Positions 41,350 to 54,190 of a stretch of DNA of 64,000 nucleotides are shown piece by piece. A model generated the notes under the pieces. It searched no databases, was not told the origin of the DNA, and saw only the letters and a program-made list of their open reading frames with translations. The stretch lies in NCBI GenBank assembly GCA_001910725.1, contig MJGA01000035.1, positions 62,001-126,000 of the forward strand, read 5' to 3'. Positions within the stretch are counted from its first letter, which is position 1, and each line of letters starts with the position of its first letter. This DNA is from Phanerodontia chrysosporium. Its lineage: Eukaryota > Basidiomycota > Agaricomycetes > Polyporales > Phanerochaetaceae. Made by a program: the position numbers and the translations under genes.

Positions 41350-44300
41350 ACACTACCGCCGGGATTCCCTCCTTCTCATCTCAGCTGCATCTCCCGACCG
41401 CTCCGGAGGAAAACGCCAGGAGTCTGCGTCCGGAAGGGAAGCAGCGAGAGAAGAAGTCGCGCACGCCCGCACTGCTTGCAACGTTGTGTCCCCGCACGCA
41501 CCGGCTGCGCTCACGTTCGCACCGTCCCGCGAGTCAGATGACGCCGCACGCTGGGGGTCTGTGCGGGTACTCCTGTCCACCGCTGCTGCCTGCAGCGCAA
41601 TTGCCGGTGCACTGTGCCCCGCATGTCCGCGTGTCCGCGCTGTCTGGGACCCGGAGGACGGCAGGGCCTCCCGGAACGTGCGCCGCCGCCGGTGGTCGCG
41701 ACCACGCTTCCGGCGCACTGGCCCCCCTGGTCGCAGCGCGTGCGTGCCCCGTCGCGGCTCTCCCACCCGCAGCGCGTACGTGCGCCGAGTCGCAGTGCAG
41801 CCTTGGTTGGTGCGCCGTGGGACGCCTCGACCAGGCCCTGGTGCGTATGTCAGCTTCTCCCGGGCCCATGCAATCAAACCCTGAACGCCAAAAACGCCAG
41901 ACGTTAACAGGAGATCGCATCTGCACCGTACGCCCGTTTGGGATCCTCAGGGTGCTCTACTGCTGCACAGCCGGCATGTTCAGATCCAGAGTTAGCCGCG
42001 CATTCATAACGCGCGGGAAGCAGGCAGATAGTCGTTCCGGATATGGGTCGAGCACTCTGGCACGCTGGGACGCATATCGAGGTCGAGCTGCACTTGCTAG
42101 GGGGGCCCGCAAATTAGTTTATGCATATTAGGGAAGCACGCTCGGAGAATGCTGGGCCCACGGCGCGCACTTTGGGCCGCTAACTTCCCGCCTCATCGAA
42201 GAACGGATTTGCCAGAGTTCTGTCACTCTCTCCCGAGACAAAACGGGCTTCTGGCGTTGCAGCACATCTGTGGCAGTGGGCCTGACGGTCGCGGAGCCGA
42301 TGGCCCACGATGGGCAGCAAGCAGGGGGGGCGCACATGCCCAAACACGTCCTATTTGTCTCGCTACACGGTGCCGCCAGAGCCGCCCATTGATCCCGCCG
42401 TTACGTAGTGCACGGCCATTCAGTGCCTGCGCCACCAACAACAAGTGCTTTCCCTGCAACGCGCCCGGCGCGCACGTCAATGCAGCAGCCTGCGCCGCGC
42501 TGTCGCCGCCGCGAAGCTTCACGGACTGGCGGTTCGCTCAGGGTCGCGCGAGGGTGGGCGCGGGCGCCCGCGCGGGCGTGGGGGCCCCCCCTCCTCGTCC
42601 TCCCACCACGTTCGTCTGCGACGTCCGCGCGCGTGCACACACACACACGCACACACACACGCCGGCCGCCTTCGCCACGCTATCGCAGCACCCACCCCGC
42701 CACGCGCGGCTGGCACGCCAAAACGCCAGTACTCCTATCCCGAGCCAAACACCCGCGCCTGCGCGCACACGCCACCGTATCGCCCCCGAACAGGGGGGTG
42801 CGCGCCTCTGTCCTTCGCTGCGCACACGTACGCATCGGGGGTGCGCTGCCGCCGCCGCCGCCGCGGCGCGGTGGCGAGCGTATGCGCCTGCACAGCGCGC
42901 GTGCGTGGACTGCACATTGCACGCGCATCCTGCGGGGCGGTGCTTTATCAGTGCGTATTCAGACGTGGCGAGCAGCGGGGCGAAAGGCAATCACCGTGTG
43001 ATGCAACCCCCTCGCCCCGGTGCGCTCGCAGCGCACCCGGGAACTTGCGGGGGCTCTGCGCGGCCTGCAACTCGCTGCACTCCCCCCCCCCCCCCGCGCC
43101 CGCCCGGCCCCAGTCCGCCGCGGCGCGCGCCCCCGCGGTGTCCCTCGCGGCGCTGCACGGCGCACCCGACCTCGCGGTCGAAGCCCCCCGCCCCCGCGGC
43201 CGGCGCAATGCGGTCGTCGGGCTGGCGGACGCGGCACGACAGGGCCTGCCGACGCGGCCGGCAGGCCACAGGGGGTGCGCCCGAGACTAGCCGCGAATGA
43301 TTTGTAGGTCCCTGTGGTGTGGCGGCAGCCGATGCGCGCACGCAATGAGAGAGAGAGGGAGTGGGGTCAGGGACCCTGAGCAGCGAGAGCCGGGGCCTCA
43401 GTCACGCCGCGCCCCGCATGCCCACGCGGGCCATCCCGCGATGCACCACCGTCGAGCGCAGCACGCGGGTGTTCGTGCGTGCGCCTCGCAGCACCGGTGC
43501 GGTGCACTGCGCTCTCCCCCCTTAGAGCCCCACAGCGGAAAAAGGCACCGATGCGCGTGCGTGCACGACAAGAGCGGGTGTGGGCGGTGGCGCGAGGCTG
43601 CTGACGGCAATGCTGCCCATCACGCAGGCCCGTCTGCGCTGCGCCGCGATCGCGCGTGGAGGGGGGGCACACACCGTCGGCCGCCGGAGATCACGCGCAA
43701 TCGCGCGGACGCAGAGCGTACTGGGCCCGGGGACGTAAGCAAAGACATACAACCGAGCCCCCAGCGCGCCTCGCCGCTGGTAACTTGGGAGGCTTTGCGC
43801 GCGCCCGGCGCGACACGTCCGAGCCCCGTGGGCGGACTATCAGGCTCTTGCGCGATCAGAACGCCCGCGACGTGGGAAGCCTGGCGCAAAGGCTGCAGCA
43901 GCACGCCACGCCCCGCTGGCGCCAGCCGCCCGCGCGCCGCCGCCGCCGCCCCGTGCCCAGCGTGGGGCTCGCGCCCTGTGCGGACCCTTGCGCGGTGCGC
44001 GTCCGCATGGGATCGGCCGGGGGGGGGGGGGACGCGCGGCGTGGGGTCACCATGACAGCCCCAAGGGGGCGCAAGGTTTGCGTCCGTCAGAGGGATTCGC
44101 GTGATGGCAGCGCCTGCCGCGCCTGTGCGCAAGTTTGGCAGAGGCAGCCCGCCGGGCCGTCTCGTCTTTTGCCTCTGCACGCCGCTGGAGGACTGAATGC
44201 GCGCCGGGCGCTCGCTCTCGCTGCGAAAAGCGTTCTTCCCTCAGCCATGCATCGGCCTGACAGATCGACGATACGCACCCCCGCCCGCCATCGCAGGCGG

Positions 44301-46860
44301 TGGCTGGGCCTTCTCCGCGAGCCTGCACGCTTCCCGTCGCACTGGACGAGCACGCTGCGGGGCGCAGCGCACCAGAGTGCCGCGGCACGCTCCTGCACGC
44401 GCCCGGGGCTGCGAAGCGCGTGCTACCGTCGAGGATCACGCGGACATCGCTCGGGCAGTCTTCGGAGGCAGTGTCTGCACGGCCTGCCCGATGGGGGAGA
44501 GCGACAAGTCGTCATGCGCGCAATCATACCCGATTGGTAACCCAGCCCCTCCCACCAACGTTGTCGGGCCAGAGGGCTATCGACGGACGGCTCGCCAGGA
44601 ACGCAAAGCAGTGTGTGTGTCCACGGAGCCTTTGGCAGCGCGACATCTGCCAGGCAGGCATACGACAGCCCAGGTACCGTGTGTTCCCTGCAGATCGACC
44701 GCCCGGCCTCTGCGCAGCGTCGATCGCCCAGGGATCGCACAACATGGCGTGCGAGAGCGGCCGCGATATGGAGCAGAGGAGGGGGGCCGGCAGCAGGCAG
44801 GCCGAGGCTCGCGCGCGCGCGCGCGCCTTGGCTGGAGACCAGCTGGAGAATGAAGAGAGTTCTGGGGTGCATCAGTGCGGCGCTGATTGGTTGGGCGGTG
44901 GCGGGCAGCTCGTCCGTCTATCGATGATGCAAGGAGCGGCGAGTGGTGCTGGCGAATCAGCGTTGCGTGGGGGATGGGCCAGGCGGGTCTGTTGAATGCA
45001 GCGGACGGGTCGTGCTAGGGGGAGCGCCTGCAGCGTCGAAGATAATGCGCCCATCCAATGATGGTCCCGAGTCTGGGGATGCAGAGACAAGCCTATGGAG
45101 GGCCGTCTTTGCGGCGGGGCGAGTGTGATATGACGAGAGCCGATAAGGTTCTCCTGCGCGCGTTTGATTGCTGCATTTGAGTTCTAGACATGGACGACGG
45201 TGGGTTTCGACGGGGACTCGTCTCGAGTGTCTCGTCGTCTCGTGCAGCACCGCAGGCGGCAGCGGCGAACTCGCACAGCGCAGCGGCCTGTAACCAGGCA
45301 CGCTGTTCGGAAACCCTGGGTGATATGCTCGCGCCAAAAGGCGGGGGGTGGGTGATCACCCTGGCGGCGAGGAGGCAGAGGTAAACTGCGTTCGCGGCAA
45401 GACGCGAGGCGAGGCCCGCATCACGGCGACGGCCGCGGGCGCCAGTCAAGGATCCCATCAATGATGGCGGGTCCTGTCTCACACGTATATGTTGGCCTCC
45501 ACCGGCGTATGTCACGGCATCCTTCCAGACTCTTGTTCCATTCCACCGTATCAAAATTGAGCACTCTTGCTATGCATGCTGATACGCGAACGCAGAGTGC
45601 CCCCATCTACAGCATCCGCGACGCGCGATGACGCTACCCGGCAGCTTCTCGCCACCGCAGATCGACCGTTCCCGAGCGGGGGCATCTAGATGTGCACCAG
45701 GGCGAGCAGCCCGTCCGACCTGCGCTGTGCCCGGGATGGCACCAGCCCAACATCTGCCCACTGTCAAAGCACTCTGCTCGCGACGCGGTGCTGGCGCCGC
45801 TGGCTGGACTCTCCAGCCGTTCCGAGTCGAACCCCCTGCGTCGCCAGGCTGGCGCCGCACCGACGGTGCTCCCGCACCCGCGCAGCTGCTGTGCGCGGCG
45901 AGACCGGGGTCTCTCTGGAGTGCGTTCTCAGGCACGTCATCTCTGGGCTGATGATCCGCGATGCTTTGACGACGGGCCAGCCGATTAACCACATATATAC
46001 AACATGCACGTCGGCAGCCGCACGCGGAGTTTTCGAACGCCGTCACGAGGCGGTCTCTCTGCCTGGCAGCAGCGTCCCCTGGCCTCGCGGCGGAGCGACA
46101 GCTCCTCGCCCGCTGCGCTCCGCGGCCGCGTCTGGCGCATGTCACGCTCGACGGCGAGCGCACGCGGCGCCCGGATGCGGCTAGCACGACCAGCCCCGGC
46201 AGCGGGGCTCGCCGTCACGTAACGACGGGCTCTCCGTGCCGAGCCATCAGGCAGCTCGGCTGGGGCGAGACGTGATGGTGGGCACGTCGGTGGACGGCGG
46301 GCGCCTGACGGGGTGGGGGGCGAGGGAGAGGAACAAGGGCGGGGGCGTGTCCCAGCGACTTTCAATGGTCAGCGGGATCTGAGATGCGCGCGCACAGCAC
46401 ACACACACGGCTGGCATGACGCCACGCGCTTGTCCTGTGAGAGAACACCGTCGGGGGCTGCCGCGACGATGGCGAGCGATAGTTGGCCCAGCCGCACCCA
46501 CGGGGAGGGCGCCCGCCGTCGTGCGTGACGGTGCAGCCACGACGGGCAGGCGAGGCGAGCCGTGCTTGTGCTTGTGCTCTGCTCCGCGCGGGCAGCCACG
46601 CCATGGACGGGGCTGCCAGATATCTCCCAACGGGGCCGTGTTTCATTTCAGCGCCTTCTCGATTTCCTGTTGGGCTCTGGGCAGCAGCAGGAACCACGGC
46701 GAGAGACGCGCTGCAAGACGCCGAAGCCTGTCCTGGCGCCCAGCATCCGTCCGGTGAGGACCGTGCGACCGCGGAAAAGGTGAGGGCACGGAGCCAGCGC
46801 GGGATAAAGCAGCTTCGCAGGTCCCCCCCCTCGCTGCCCTAGACCATATCTGGGCGATCC
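41350..46860. other. GC-rich, gene-poor block (5.5 kb)
   Basis: Very GC-rich by eye, with dense CG dinucleotides, C/G homopolymer runs (43081-43096; 44018-44030) and a CA run. Long open frames exist in all six frames, because stop codons are rare at this composition. None shows a domain, a consistent codon pattern or plausible splice sites, so I treat them as noncoding. The block lies between the AT-rich island and the Nrg1-like gene. Confidence 0.6.
42635..42661. repeat. CA dinucleotide repeat
   Basis: Two CA runs separated by a CG, within the GC-rich block. Confidence 0.85.
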
Positions 46861-47023
46861 TCTCCATCACATCCAGAAAACCTGGCTAGATAAACTCGGC
46901 ACAGGCTCGCCTACCTGCATAGGCAGGATCCGACCGATCTCCCTCGAATCTTGTATTTCCCTTCATTTACCACTCCTCCTTCCTCCTCGACGGACCCTTC
47001 TTATACCCGACCCTGGCCTATCA

Positions 47024-48787
47024 ATGTCGACCTCGACCTCTTCCCCCTCCCTTAAGCGACAGACGATGTACACTCCTCCAGCCTCTGCCCAGCCCTCGCC
47101 CTCGAGCCGCCGCCGGTACGTCTGCAACCAGTGCGAGCGCAGCTTCACCACGAGCGGCCACCTCGCACGCCACACCCGTGTGCACACCGGCGAGCGCAAC
47201 CACAAGTGCCCCTTCCCCGGCTGCGAGACGCGATGCTCGAGGCAGGACAATCTCCAGCAACAGTGCGTACTACCCCGTTGTCCCTTTGTGTCTCCCGCCA
47301 GGCGCCCGCTGAGCTTACGCGGGCGCCTCTCCGCCTTCGCTGTGTTCTCCCGGAGCGAGAATTGTCCTCGCCGTCCTTGCGCGGGCACGCGAATGGCAAC
47401 CATCGCCGTTGCCTGGCGTCGCCTGCCACACACTAGCCCGTCACCGCCGTGCTAACCAGATGCGCGCACAGCTACCGGATCCACCTCTCGCCAGGCTCGC
47501 GCCGCACCTCGGGCACGGCCACCCGCGCAGCCATGTCCCGCCAGGCGCGCCTCTCCCAGACCCCGTCCTCCGCGGGCACGACGCACGGCCGCTCGCGGAG
47601 CCGCTCCTCCAGCTGCACGCCGCCGCTCGCGCTCGCGTCCGCCGTCGACGGGCACCCCGCCGCGCAGCCCGCGTCCGTGCCTGAGCCGCCCGACACGCCG
47701 CCGCCGCTCGAGCACGCGTACACGTCCCAGAGCGTCTCGTCCTCGGCGCGCAGCACGCCCGAGCTCGTGCAGGCCCCGCAGTACGCCCTCGGCGGCGCCG
47801 GCGCCGGCGGTGCGCTGCACCCGGCGAGCAAGGCCGCGCCGTCGCCCGAGCTCGCGTACGCCCCGCAGGCGCACTGGCAGGACGGCGCGCGCTACGGCGC
47901 CGTCAAGGCCGACACGTCCTTCTACGACGAGCGCGAGCAGCCGCCGTCGCCCGCATCGAGCTCGGGCAGCCAGTACGGCGCGCACAGCCAGCCCGTCTCG
48001 CCCACGACGCCCTACTACGGCCAGTACAGCGCCCACCACCAGCACCACCACCACGGCGCGTCGCCGTCCGCGCTGGGCAAGTACGCGCCGTCCCCGAGTA
48101 CGTCGCACCTTGATGCTCCCCGCCGCGCCCCGGTTTGCTGACCTCTCTCTCTCTCCCTCTGCAGCGCGCACCCGCGTGTCCTCGCTCTCGCACACGACGA
48201 CGTCGCAGATGTCCACCTCGCCCGGCCACGCCACGGGCAGCTACGCCTCGGGCTACTCGCACACGTACCCCGGCGGCAGCGGCAGCAGCGGCGGCAGCTC
48301 GTACAGCAGCGGCGGCGGCGTCTCCGTCGGCGTGTACGCCGCGGGCGCGCTCGACGGCGCGTCCGACGCGCACTGCTCGTACCCGCCGCCATACGCGCCG
48401 TACAGTGCACAGGGCTACGCCGCGCCGCACGCGTCGACGTCGCACGCGCGCGCAGCCTCGCCGCCCGTGCACCTCGCGCCGATCCAGACGGACCGCCTCG
48501 TCCGCGGCGGCGGCGGCGGCGGCGGCGCGTCCGTCCCGTCCCTCCCTGCGCTCTCGAGCGCGACAAGCATGGCGCCCCAGCACTACGCCGTGCCCGACGC
48601 GCCCGCCCCGCCGCCGCCGCCGCCGCCGCAGCAGCAGCAGCAGCAGCAGCACGCGCCCGCGCACGACGGCCAGATGCAGTACCCGTACTCGTCGTACTCG
48701 GCGCTCTCCGCGACGAACGGCGCGCACGGCTCGAGCACGTGGCGCCCCGAGCACCAGCTCTATCGCAGGAGCAGCCTCGCGGTCTGA
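47024..48787 (+). CDS. C2H2 zinc-finger transcription factor, Nrg1-like
   Basis: Three exons (47024-47262, 47472-48097, 48165-48787) give 495 residues. The introns are GTGCGT..ACAG (209 nt) and GTACGT..GCAG (67 nt), and both preserve frame. Two adjacent C2H2 fingers lie near the N-terminus: C34, C37, H50, H54 (CNQCERSFTTSGHLARH) and C62, C67, H80, H84 (CPFPGCETRCSRQDN then HYRIH, the last His completed across intron 1). The finger pair is strikingly like yeast Nrg1/Nrg2, glucose and stress repressors that bind CCCT-type sites. The remaining 400 residues are low-complexity: Ser/Pro/Ala-rich, a His run, Gly runs, and a Pro run followed by seven Gln (48629-48649). ATG 47024 follows a pyrimidine-rich leader. 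The target genes are unknown; repressor function is inferred. Confidence 0.88.
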
Positions 48788-51280
48788 GCTGCGTCGCGCC
48801 TCCGCGTGGTCTCTCGGACGATGGGTCCGCCTCCTGGGACCCGATTACCCCCCCCCCCCCCTCCTTGCCATGCACGCTGTGTCTCTTGGTTTCGTCGGTC
48901 GCATTGTACACCACATTTTTTCTTGGTTTCTCTTGGGCTTTGCGGGTAACAACTACGTGTATATGACACCATGCCATGTCCCCCCCCCCTCTCTCTCTGT
49001 CCGTGCTTGCTCTGGTCCCTCTTCTTTCATGTCCCATCGATCGCCGATCTCTCGCGTCTCGCTTTGCTGTCCTGTCTCTGCACACCTGTTTCTCATCCAT
49101 AGCGCCTCGGGCCATCCGCTTCGATTAGAAAACATGACCTAACTTATGCCCTCTCTGCACCCCGCGCGCGCGCGCGCCGCCGGGAGACGCGGGGACCCTG
49201 GCTGCTCGACGCTTCGCCGGCTTCGCGCGGGTCGAGGCCGCGGCGCAAGCTTCGCTCTATGGCCCTGATGCCCGCCGCCCCCAGCGCGCGGGGCCCCCGC
49301 CGTGTGAGGCGCCCCTCGCACCCGCAGGCCGACGATCCCGCTGCAGGGGCCGCGGGAGAACCGCGGCGGGCGCCAGCGCAGCGCTTCGGACGCGGGGAGG
49401 AACACCCCCCCTGTGAGCGCCGTGAGCGGGCGCGCTGCGATTACGGTGCGATAGCTGGGGACATCGAGGACGCCCGCGACAGGCGAGCGTGCGTGCCTTC
49501 GCCTTCGCCGCCGTCCTGCAGTGCGCCGCCCGGGGGGGGGGGGGGGAAGGCCCTCGCGTGCGGGCGTGTGCCGACAGAGTGCGGGGACGGTGACGGCATG
49601 CGAGCCCCGCGCTAGCGCGCGTGCGACGAACGTTCTGTGTCCGCGAATCGGGGCGCAGCGTCCCAGGCCCCTTACGTTCGCCCGCTGTCCCCCGCCGGAC
49701 GGCGCAGAGCGCGCGCACAGGCGCCCGGCGCTGCGCAGCCGCAGGGCGGGGGCTGCGCCCTCTCTGTCATCAGGGTCCGCCGGCGAGGGCCCCGCGCGCG
49801 GAAAGTCAATCAGTGCACAACCGGCCGTCTGCCCCCCCCCCCCCTCGTCGCGGGAGAGCTCCTGCGCAGGGGCACGGCCGGGGTTGGGCGCGGTGCGACG
49901 TGTCTGCGAGGCTTTTTGCAGTGCAATGGAACCGCGGCCGCCGCCGCCGCCCCCGATCACGCGTCCCGAAGCCACCTTGCAAGCATCTGCGCGGCCCTGC
50001 CCTGCCCGGGGGCGCCCGCCGCGCGCCGCGCGCTGTGCCGAGGGGCCGCTGCAGACATCGCGACAGCGCACCTGCGCCGTCCGCCGTACGCCCGCGTCAC
50101 GCCCTGCGTAGGTGGCGCGCACGGGCGCACGGCCTGCGCTCCCACACGCGCAGCCTCTCCCGCGCGTGCGCTGGCGCAGAGCCCGTGGGCCCGTCCGCGG
50201 GCGAGCTCCTGCGCCCGTCCTGGGGCAGCACGGGCCCCAGCGGGGGGCGCACGCGACGCGGGAGGGCGCATCCCGGACGGTGGTGCAGCAGCCAGGCCAT
50301 CACGAAGGCCGCTGCGACGCGCCCCGCGGCCTACAGCTGCAGCGCGCACCCCATTGGCTGGCCCGCGCCCGCGCGCCCAAACGGGCAGCCAGCCCCAAGA
50401 CACCGACTACAGGCCCCGCGCTGCGACCGTCACGCCGGGCCCGGGGATCCCTCGAGCGTACAATCGGCGACCCCCGCGCCGCCGGCGCCCGTGCGTGTGC
50501 GCGTGCTGGGGTCGATGCAGCGGTGCTGCGCGGGCAGCAAGTGCGCATGGGGGGCCCCGGCGGGAAGTTCCTCACTCGCTCACACGAAGCTTCCTCGTAC
50601 GCCTCCAAGGGCCGTCCCGATCGGGCGACCTGCAGGCGTCGCGGCAGGCGCAACTGCCCCCGACAGAGCAGAGGCCCTGCGTGAGCATCGCGCCAGCGGT
50701 GCAGCCGTGCCACCGCGTCAGGGCCGTCGACTTGCCAATCCTGCAGCAACGGCGGCGGGCCCAGCGCAAAAAGAAAAGACTCTGGCGGGCTGGCGTCCTC
50801 GCCCGCGATGCGTTGGTCGCTACCGTCCGCACTCCACGGCCGTAGACCGCCCCCCGAGTCGTCGACACCCGCGCGTGCGGGCTGCTCGGGAACCGGTGAG
50901 ACAGATGCATCACGCCACGGGCGCAGCGGGCGAAGCGCAGCGGCCCCGGCCGCGGGCAAGCGTGCGTCTTCGAGCGCAGGAGCGGCCGCCACAGTCGCCG
51001 GGCAGGAGGAGCGCTGCGGGGGTTGCAGCGAGGGTCGCCAGGAGGACTCCCCGCCGTCTTTTACAGAGCGATCAGACGAGGCGCAAGCCGTGTCCGCCTG
51101 TAGCAATTCGCGAGCTGCCAGACGCGCCGGCGCGGGGTCTCATGTCGCCGCAGCCCTGCAGCCCGGTTTCAGCCAGAGACGGAGCACGCGTCCTCTCCAG
51201 AACAAGAGCACATCAAAATTCCTTTGAGCACGACGCATCTGTTCAACTTACACTCGAGCGCGCACTGGACTGTTCCATCA
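48788..51280. other. 3' flank, then GC-rich gene-poor block (49.15-51.2 kb)
   Basis: A poly-C run lies at about 48850-48862. From about 49150 the composition becomes very GC-rich again, with runs of G (49531-49545) and C (49832-49845). Open frames occur in all six frames without domains or splice structure. I see no gene. Confidence 0.5.
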
Positions 51281-51513
51281 TCACCCAGTGCCGGCACCCC
51301 TCCACCACCTGACGACGCCGTCCTCGCCACCAGAGACAAACTCGCCCGGCGAGCCATGCTGCGGCGGCTTCGGGCGCCACGAGACACCCCACACCTCGCC
51401 AGTGTCCTGAATCGTCGACACAGCCGCGCGCGCGCCGAGGTCCCACACCTTGATCGTCTTGTCTGCGGCGCTGGATGCGAGGCGGGGCGGGTGAGCAATG
51501 CAAAGGACGCAAC

Positions 51514-51558
<45 letters not shown>

Positions 51559-52686
51559 GCACGTACCCAGATAGCGCGAGCCGGCCGTCCGGAGAGATGT
51601 CGGCGCTGAGCACCCACGACGAGTGCCCGGTCAACGTGGCGACGGCGCCAGAGCCTGGCTTCCCCGACGGGGTGTAGCGCACGTCGTGCACCGTGAGCCG
51701 TTTGTCTTCTGACGCCGAGACGAGCAGCTGGCACATCCGTGTCATTTCGCTGGCCGGCGGAGGTCAAGCGGGCGGAGCGCACCTGTGAATCTGGGGACCA
51801 GGCCAGCGAGCGCACCGCCATGGCGTGGGAGACGTAGGTCGCCAGGAGCTTCTCGGAGGCGAGGTCGAAGACGTATATCTGACCGGCCTCCGAAGACATT
51901 GCTACTCTGCTTCCGTCAGGGCTCTAAAATTGTGTGACAGAACACGGTCAACAATTTTCTCGCGGATCGCATTGGAGAAGGGAGAGAAGCACGACACGGG
52001 GCACGCATTGGACCCGGAGCAAAACGAACGATGGCAGAGACTCTTACGGGACGGACGACGATAACCCACATGTTTGCAGAACATACCAAATTTGTTGCGC
52101 CCGCTGGGGAGCGTTGCGCGACGTTCTCCAAACGATTGCGGGGCTGCGGAATGTATGGTGACGTTGCCTGTGCCGCCCGTGGCAGCGTAGGTTTCTCCGT
52201 TTGGATGTATAGAAACAGACCAGGCTAGACAAACGCGTCAGTAACCTTCCGTTCGGCTGCCACACCTGTGAGGCGTGGAGCTGATATAGAGTAGTTACCG
52301 CTCACCTGGCTCTGTAACCTCCTTTGGATCACGGACGTAGCTCTCGTGCTTTCCCACCACTGCTCCGTTGTCCAGATCCCATAGACACGTCAGGCCTTCA
52401 AGGGTGTTGTACAACGCATGGCGACCCTCGACGTCAACGTCCACGGAGACAACAGCAAGCGGGTGCGGGGGCTGGCTGAGGGAGACCTGGCCCGAGGTCG
52501 AGTTCCACTTCTTGATAGTTCCGTCGGCGGAGATAGACACGACCTCGTCTTTGGCGGTCCACTGCACACCCCAGACAGAGTCCTTGTGCGCTGAACAGTC
52601 TGTGAGCGACATCTACGACGGGCAGAACGACTCGGCCGCTGACCTTCAGCACCATCGTGCGCGTGCAGGAACGCGAGAGACTGCAC
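51281..52686 (-). CDS. Ski8/WDR61-like WD40 protein
   Basis: Minus-strand gene. The 5' exon reads SLAFLHAHDGAE and is joined (GTCAGC..TTCAG) to AHKDSVWGVQWTAKDEVVSI, followed by ADGTIKKWNSTSGQVSLSQ and LTCLWDLDNGAVVGKHESY. The next exon gives AWSVSIHPNGETYAATGG and CKHSPDGSRVAMSSEAGQIY-type blades, then LLVSASEDKRLTVHDVRY, VLSADISPDGRLALSGS, DKTIKVWDLGARAAVS and FVSGGEDGVVRWWRG. Stop at 51283-51281. The blade order and the HGDSVW-like start are those of Ski8, the WD40 subunit of the cytoplasmic Ski complex (3'-5' mRNA decay) that also acts in meiotic recombination. One intron (about 51480-51570) contains a CT run of about 37 nt. The first start codon is not certain: the open frame begins with GTG at 52686, after a possible acceptor GTGCAG. 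Confidence 0.75.
51517..51553 (-). repeat. AG/CT dinucleotide run in a Ski8-like intron
   Basis: About 37 nt of alternating AG on the plus strand. On the coding strand it is a CT run about 10-15 nt after the splice donor, making the intron unusually pyrimidine-rich. Confidence 0.9.
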
Positions 52687-53057
52687 GGGTACATGAGCAT
52701 GATATACGCGTATATGCGCACGTAATTGCGCACCATAACTGTGGATTGTACGCTGAGGCGCTCCCAGTCGTGTTCAGCGTCGCAAACGTCGAGCAGGAGT
52801 CTGTGCACGCCGGGGTTCACGACGTCAAGCAGGCCGCAGGCGTCTTGGCGCCAGGCGCGCTCCTGACCGGTGATCGCCGGCGGAGTCCGAATGGCCGGAT
52901 AAGCTTGCGAGTTTGGCAAACCTTATTTTTCTCCTCACATCAACGAGAGCGGAAGAAGACATCGCTGTACCCCATAAATCCAAGAAAAGTACGTCGCTGC
53001 GTCGCGCGTTGGGCTCGCACGGCGGAGAGATGCTCAACGAGACGTCGCTCGCGCAGG
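52687..53057. promoter_or_regulatory. Divergent promoter region, Ski8-like / eS12
   Basis: About 370 bp between two divergent genes. GCGCAG just before the eS12 ATG could be the end of a leader intron, common in ribosomal protein genes. No clear TATA box. Confidence 0.4.
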
Positions 53058-53558
53058 ATGTCTGACGCTGGAGATGAAATTCAAGTCGACGCCCCCGCGG
53101 CCGAGGTCGAGGTGTCCACCGAGGCCCCCAAGGGCAAGCTCTCCGTCGAGGATGCGCTTCAGGTGCGTGCCCCCGTCCTCTAGCCGTGGCCAGCCCGTTC
53201 ACGCGACGGGACTCTGCAGCAAGTCCTGAAGAACGCCCTCGTCCACGACGGCCTCGCGCGCGGCCTCCGCGAGTGCGCCAAGGCCCTCGACAAGCGCCAG
53301 GCCCACCTCTGCGTGCTCGTCGAGACCTGCACGGAGGCCGAGTACATCAAGCTCATCGAGGCGCTCTGTGCCGAGCACAAGATCAACCTCATCAAGGTCG
53401 GGGACGCCAAGGTCCTCGGCACCTGGGCCGGCCTCTGCAAGATCGACCGTGAGGGCAACCCCCGCAAGGTCGTCGGCTGCTCTTGCGTCGTCGTCAAGGA
53501 CTACGGTGTCGAGTCTGAGGGTCTCCACGTCCTCCTCGACTACTTCAAGAACCGGTAA
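53058..53558 (+). CDS. RPS12: 40S ribosomal protein eS12
   Basis: Two exons, 53058-53162 and 53220-53558, with a 57-nt intron (GTGCGT..GCAG) give 147 residues, the usual size for fungal eS12. The N-terminus is acidic ([19 protein letters not shown]). The L7Ae-like fold follows: [60 protein letters not shown] and [20 protein letters not shown]. Sequence conservation makes the call firm. The protein belongs to the small ribosomal subunit beak. Codon use is strongly biased to C-ending codons, as expected for a highly expressed gene. The stop TAA is at 53556. Confidence 0.96.
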
Positions 53559-54190
53559 ACGTGAGTCTCCTCTCCTCGTCTGTTTGGCGTTGTCCTACTG
53601 GGATGACAAAATAGACTCCCTCTACTGAGAACTCCGGTTCCTTGAGGTCAACGTCTATCCGGAATCATTATAACTTTGTCTGACACTTTGCATCCACCTG
53701 TCTTGGCGTCATAAACTGACTTCGTTGCCCTCCAGACTCGTACCTGGTCTTTGAGTAGGGCTGTCGCATCCTCTTGAAAATTAAAATCGTTTTAAAAAAT
53801 CATATTTTCTTGCGTGATGATTGGTACGCGTGAGCTTTGGCGCATCTCCCTCGACTGTCACCCCGCGGAACTCGGCTCAGCCGAAGGTAGAGCCAAGCCA
53901 GTACCGCCTGATTTTTCTCATCACATGTCATGACGCGTCGCGCTGGCTTGGGTGGTGCATCTGGGTATGTATCCCTCGGATGAGCCAATGGTCGTGGTGC
54001 GTTTGACGTCACCCACACGTCGAGTCTCCTCTCGAGGACAGAATGTGCGTATATAAATCCACTCCGTCGACACATCAGCTCGACACGAACATTGTTTCTC
54101 AACTCTCCATCGCACGTCGTTACCCACAACGTAGGTCGAGTTGCTGCTTGTCTTCACGATGCTTGCTGACCCCGCGCGTGTAGAGCCACC
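53559..54190. other. Intergenic with AT-rich palindromic tract and TATA box
   Basis: An A/T-rich tract at about 53775-53812 contains AAAATTAAAATCGTTTTAAA, with partial dyad symmetry. A strong TATATAAA at 54050-54057 points to the gene at 54191, and a GTAGGT..TGTAG leader intron (about 54132-54183) is likely. Confidence 0.5.

Noticed and set aside
42149..43300. 383-codon plus-strand open frame and other long frames in the GC-rich block
   Set aside because: Open frames of similar length exist in all six frames at this composition; no domain, no splice structure, erratic residue composition.
47452..48234. Long minus-strand frame opposite the zinc-finger gene
   Set aside because: It is the antisense shadow of a GC-rich coding exon; Arg/Ala/Gly-dominated composition.
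52434..52919. 161-codon minus-strand frame across the Ski8-like start
   Set aside because: It runs through an intron and out of the frame of the WD40 blades; the spliced model restores the conserved start.
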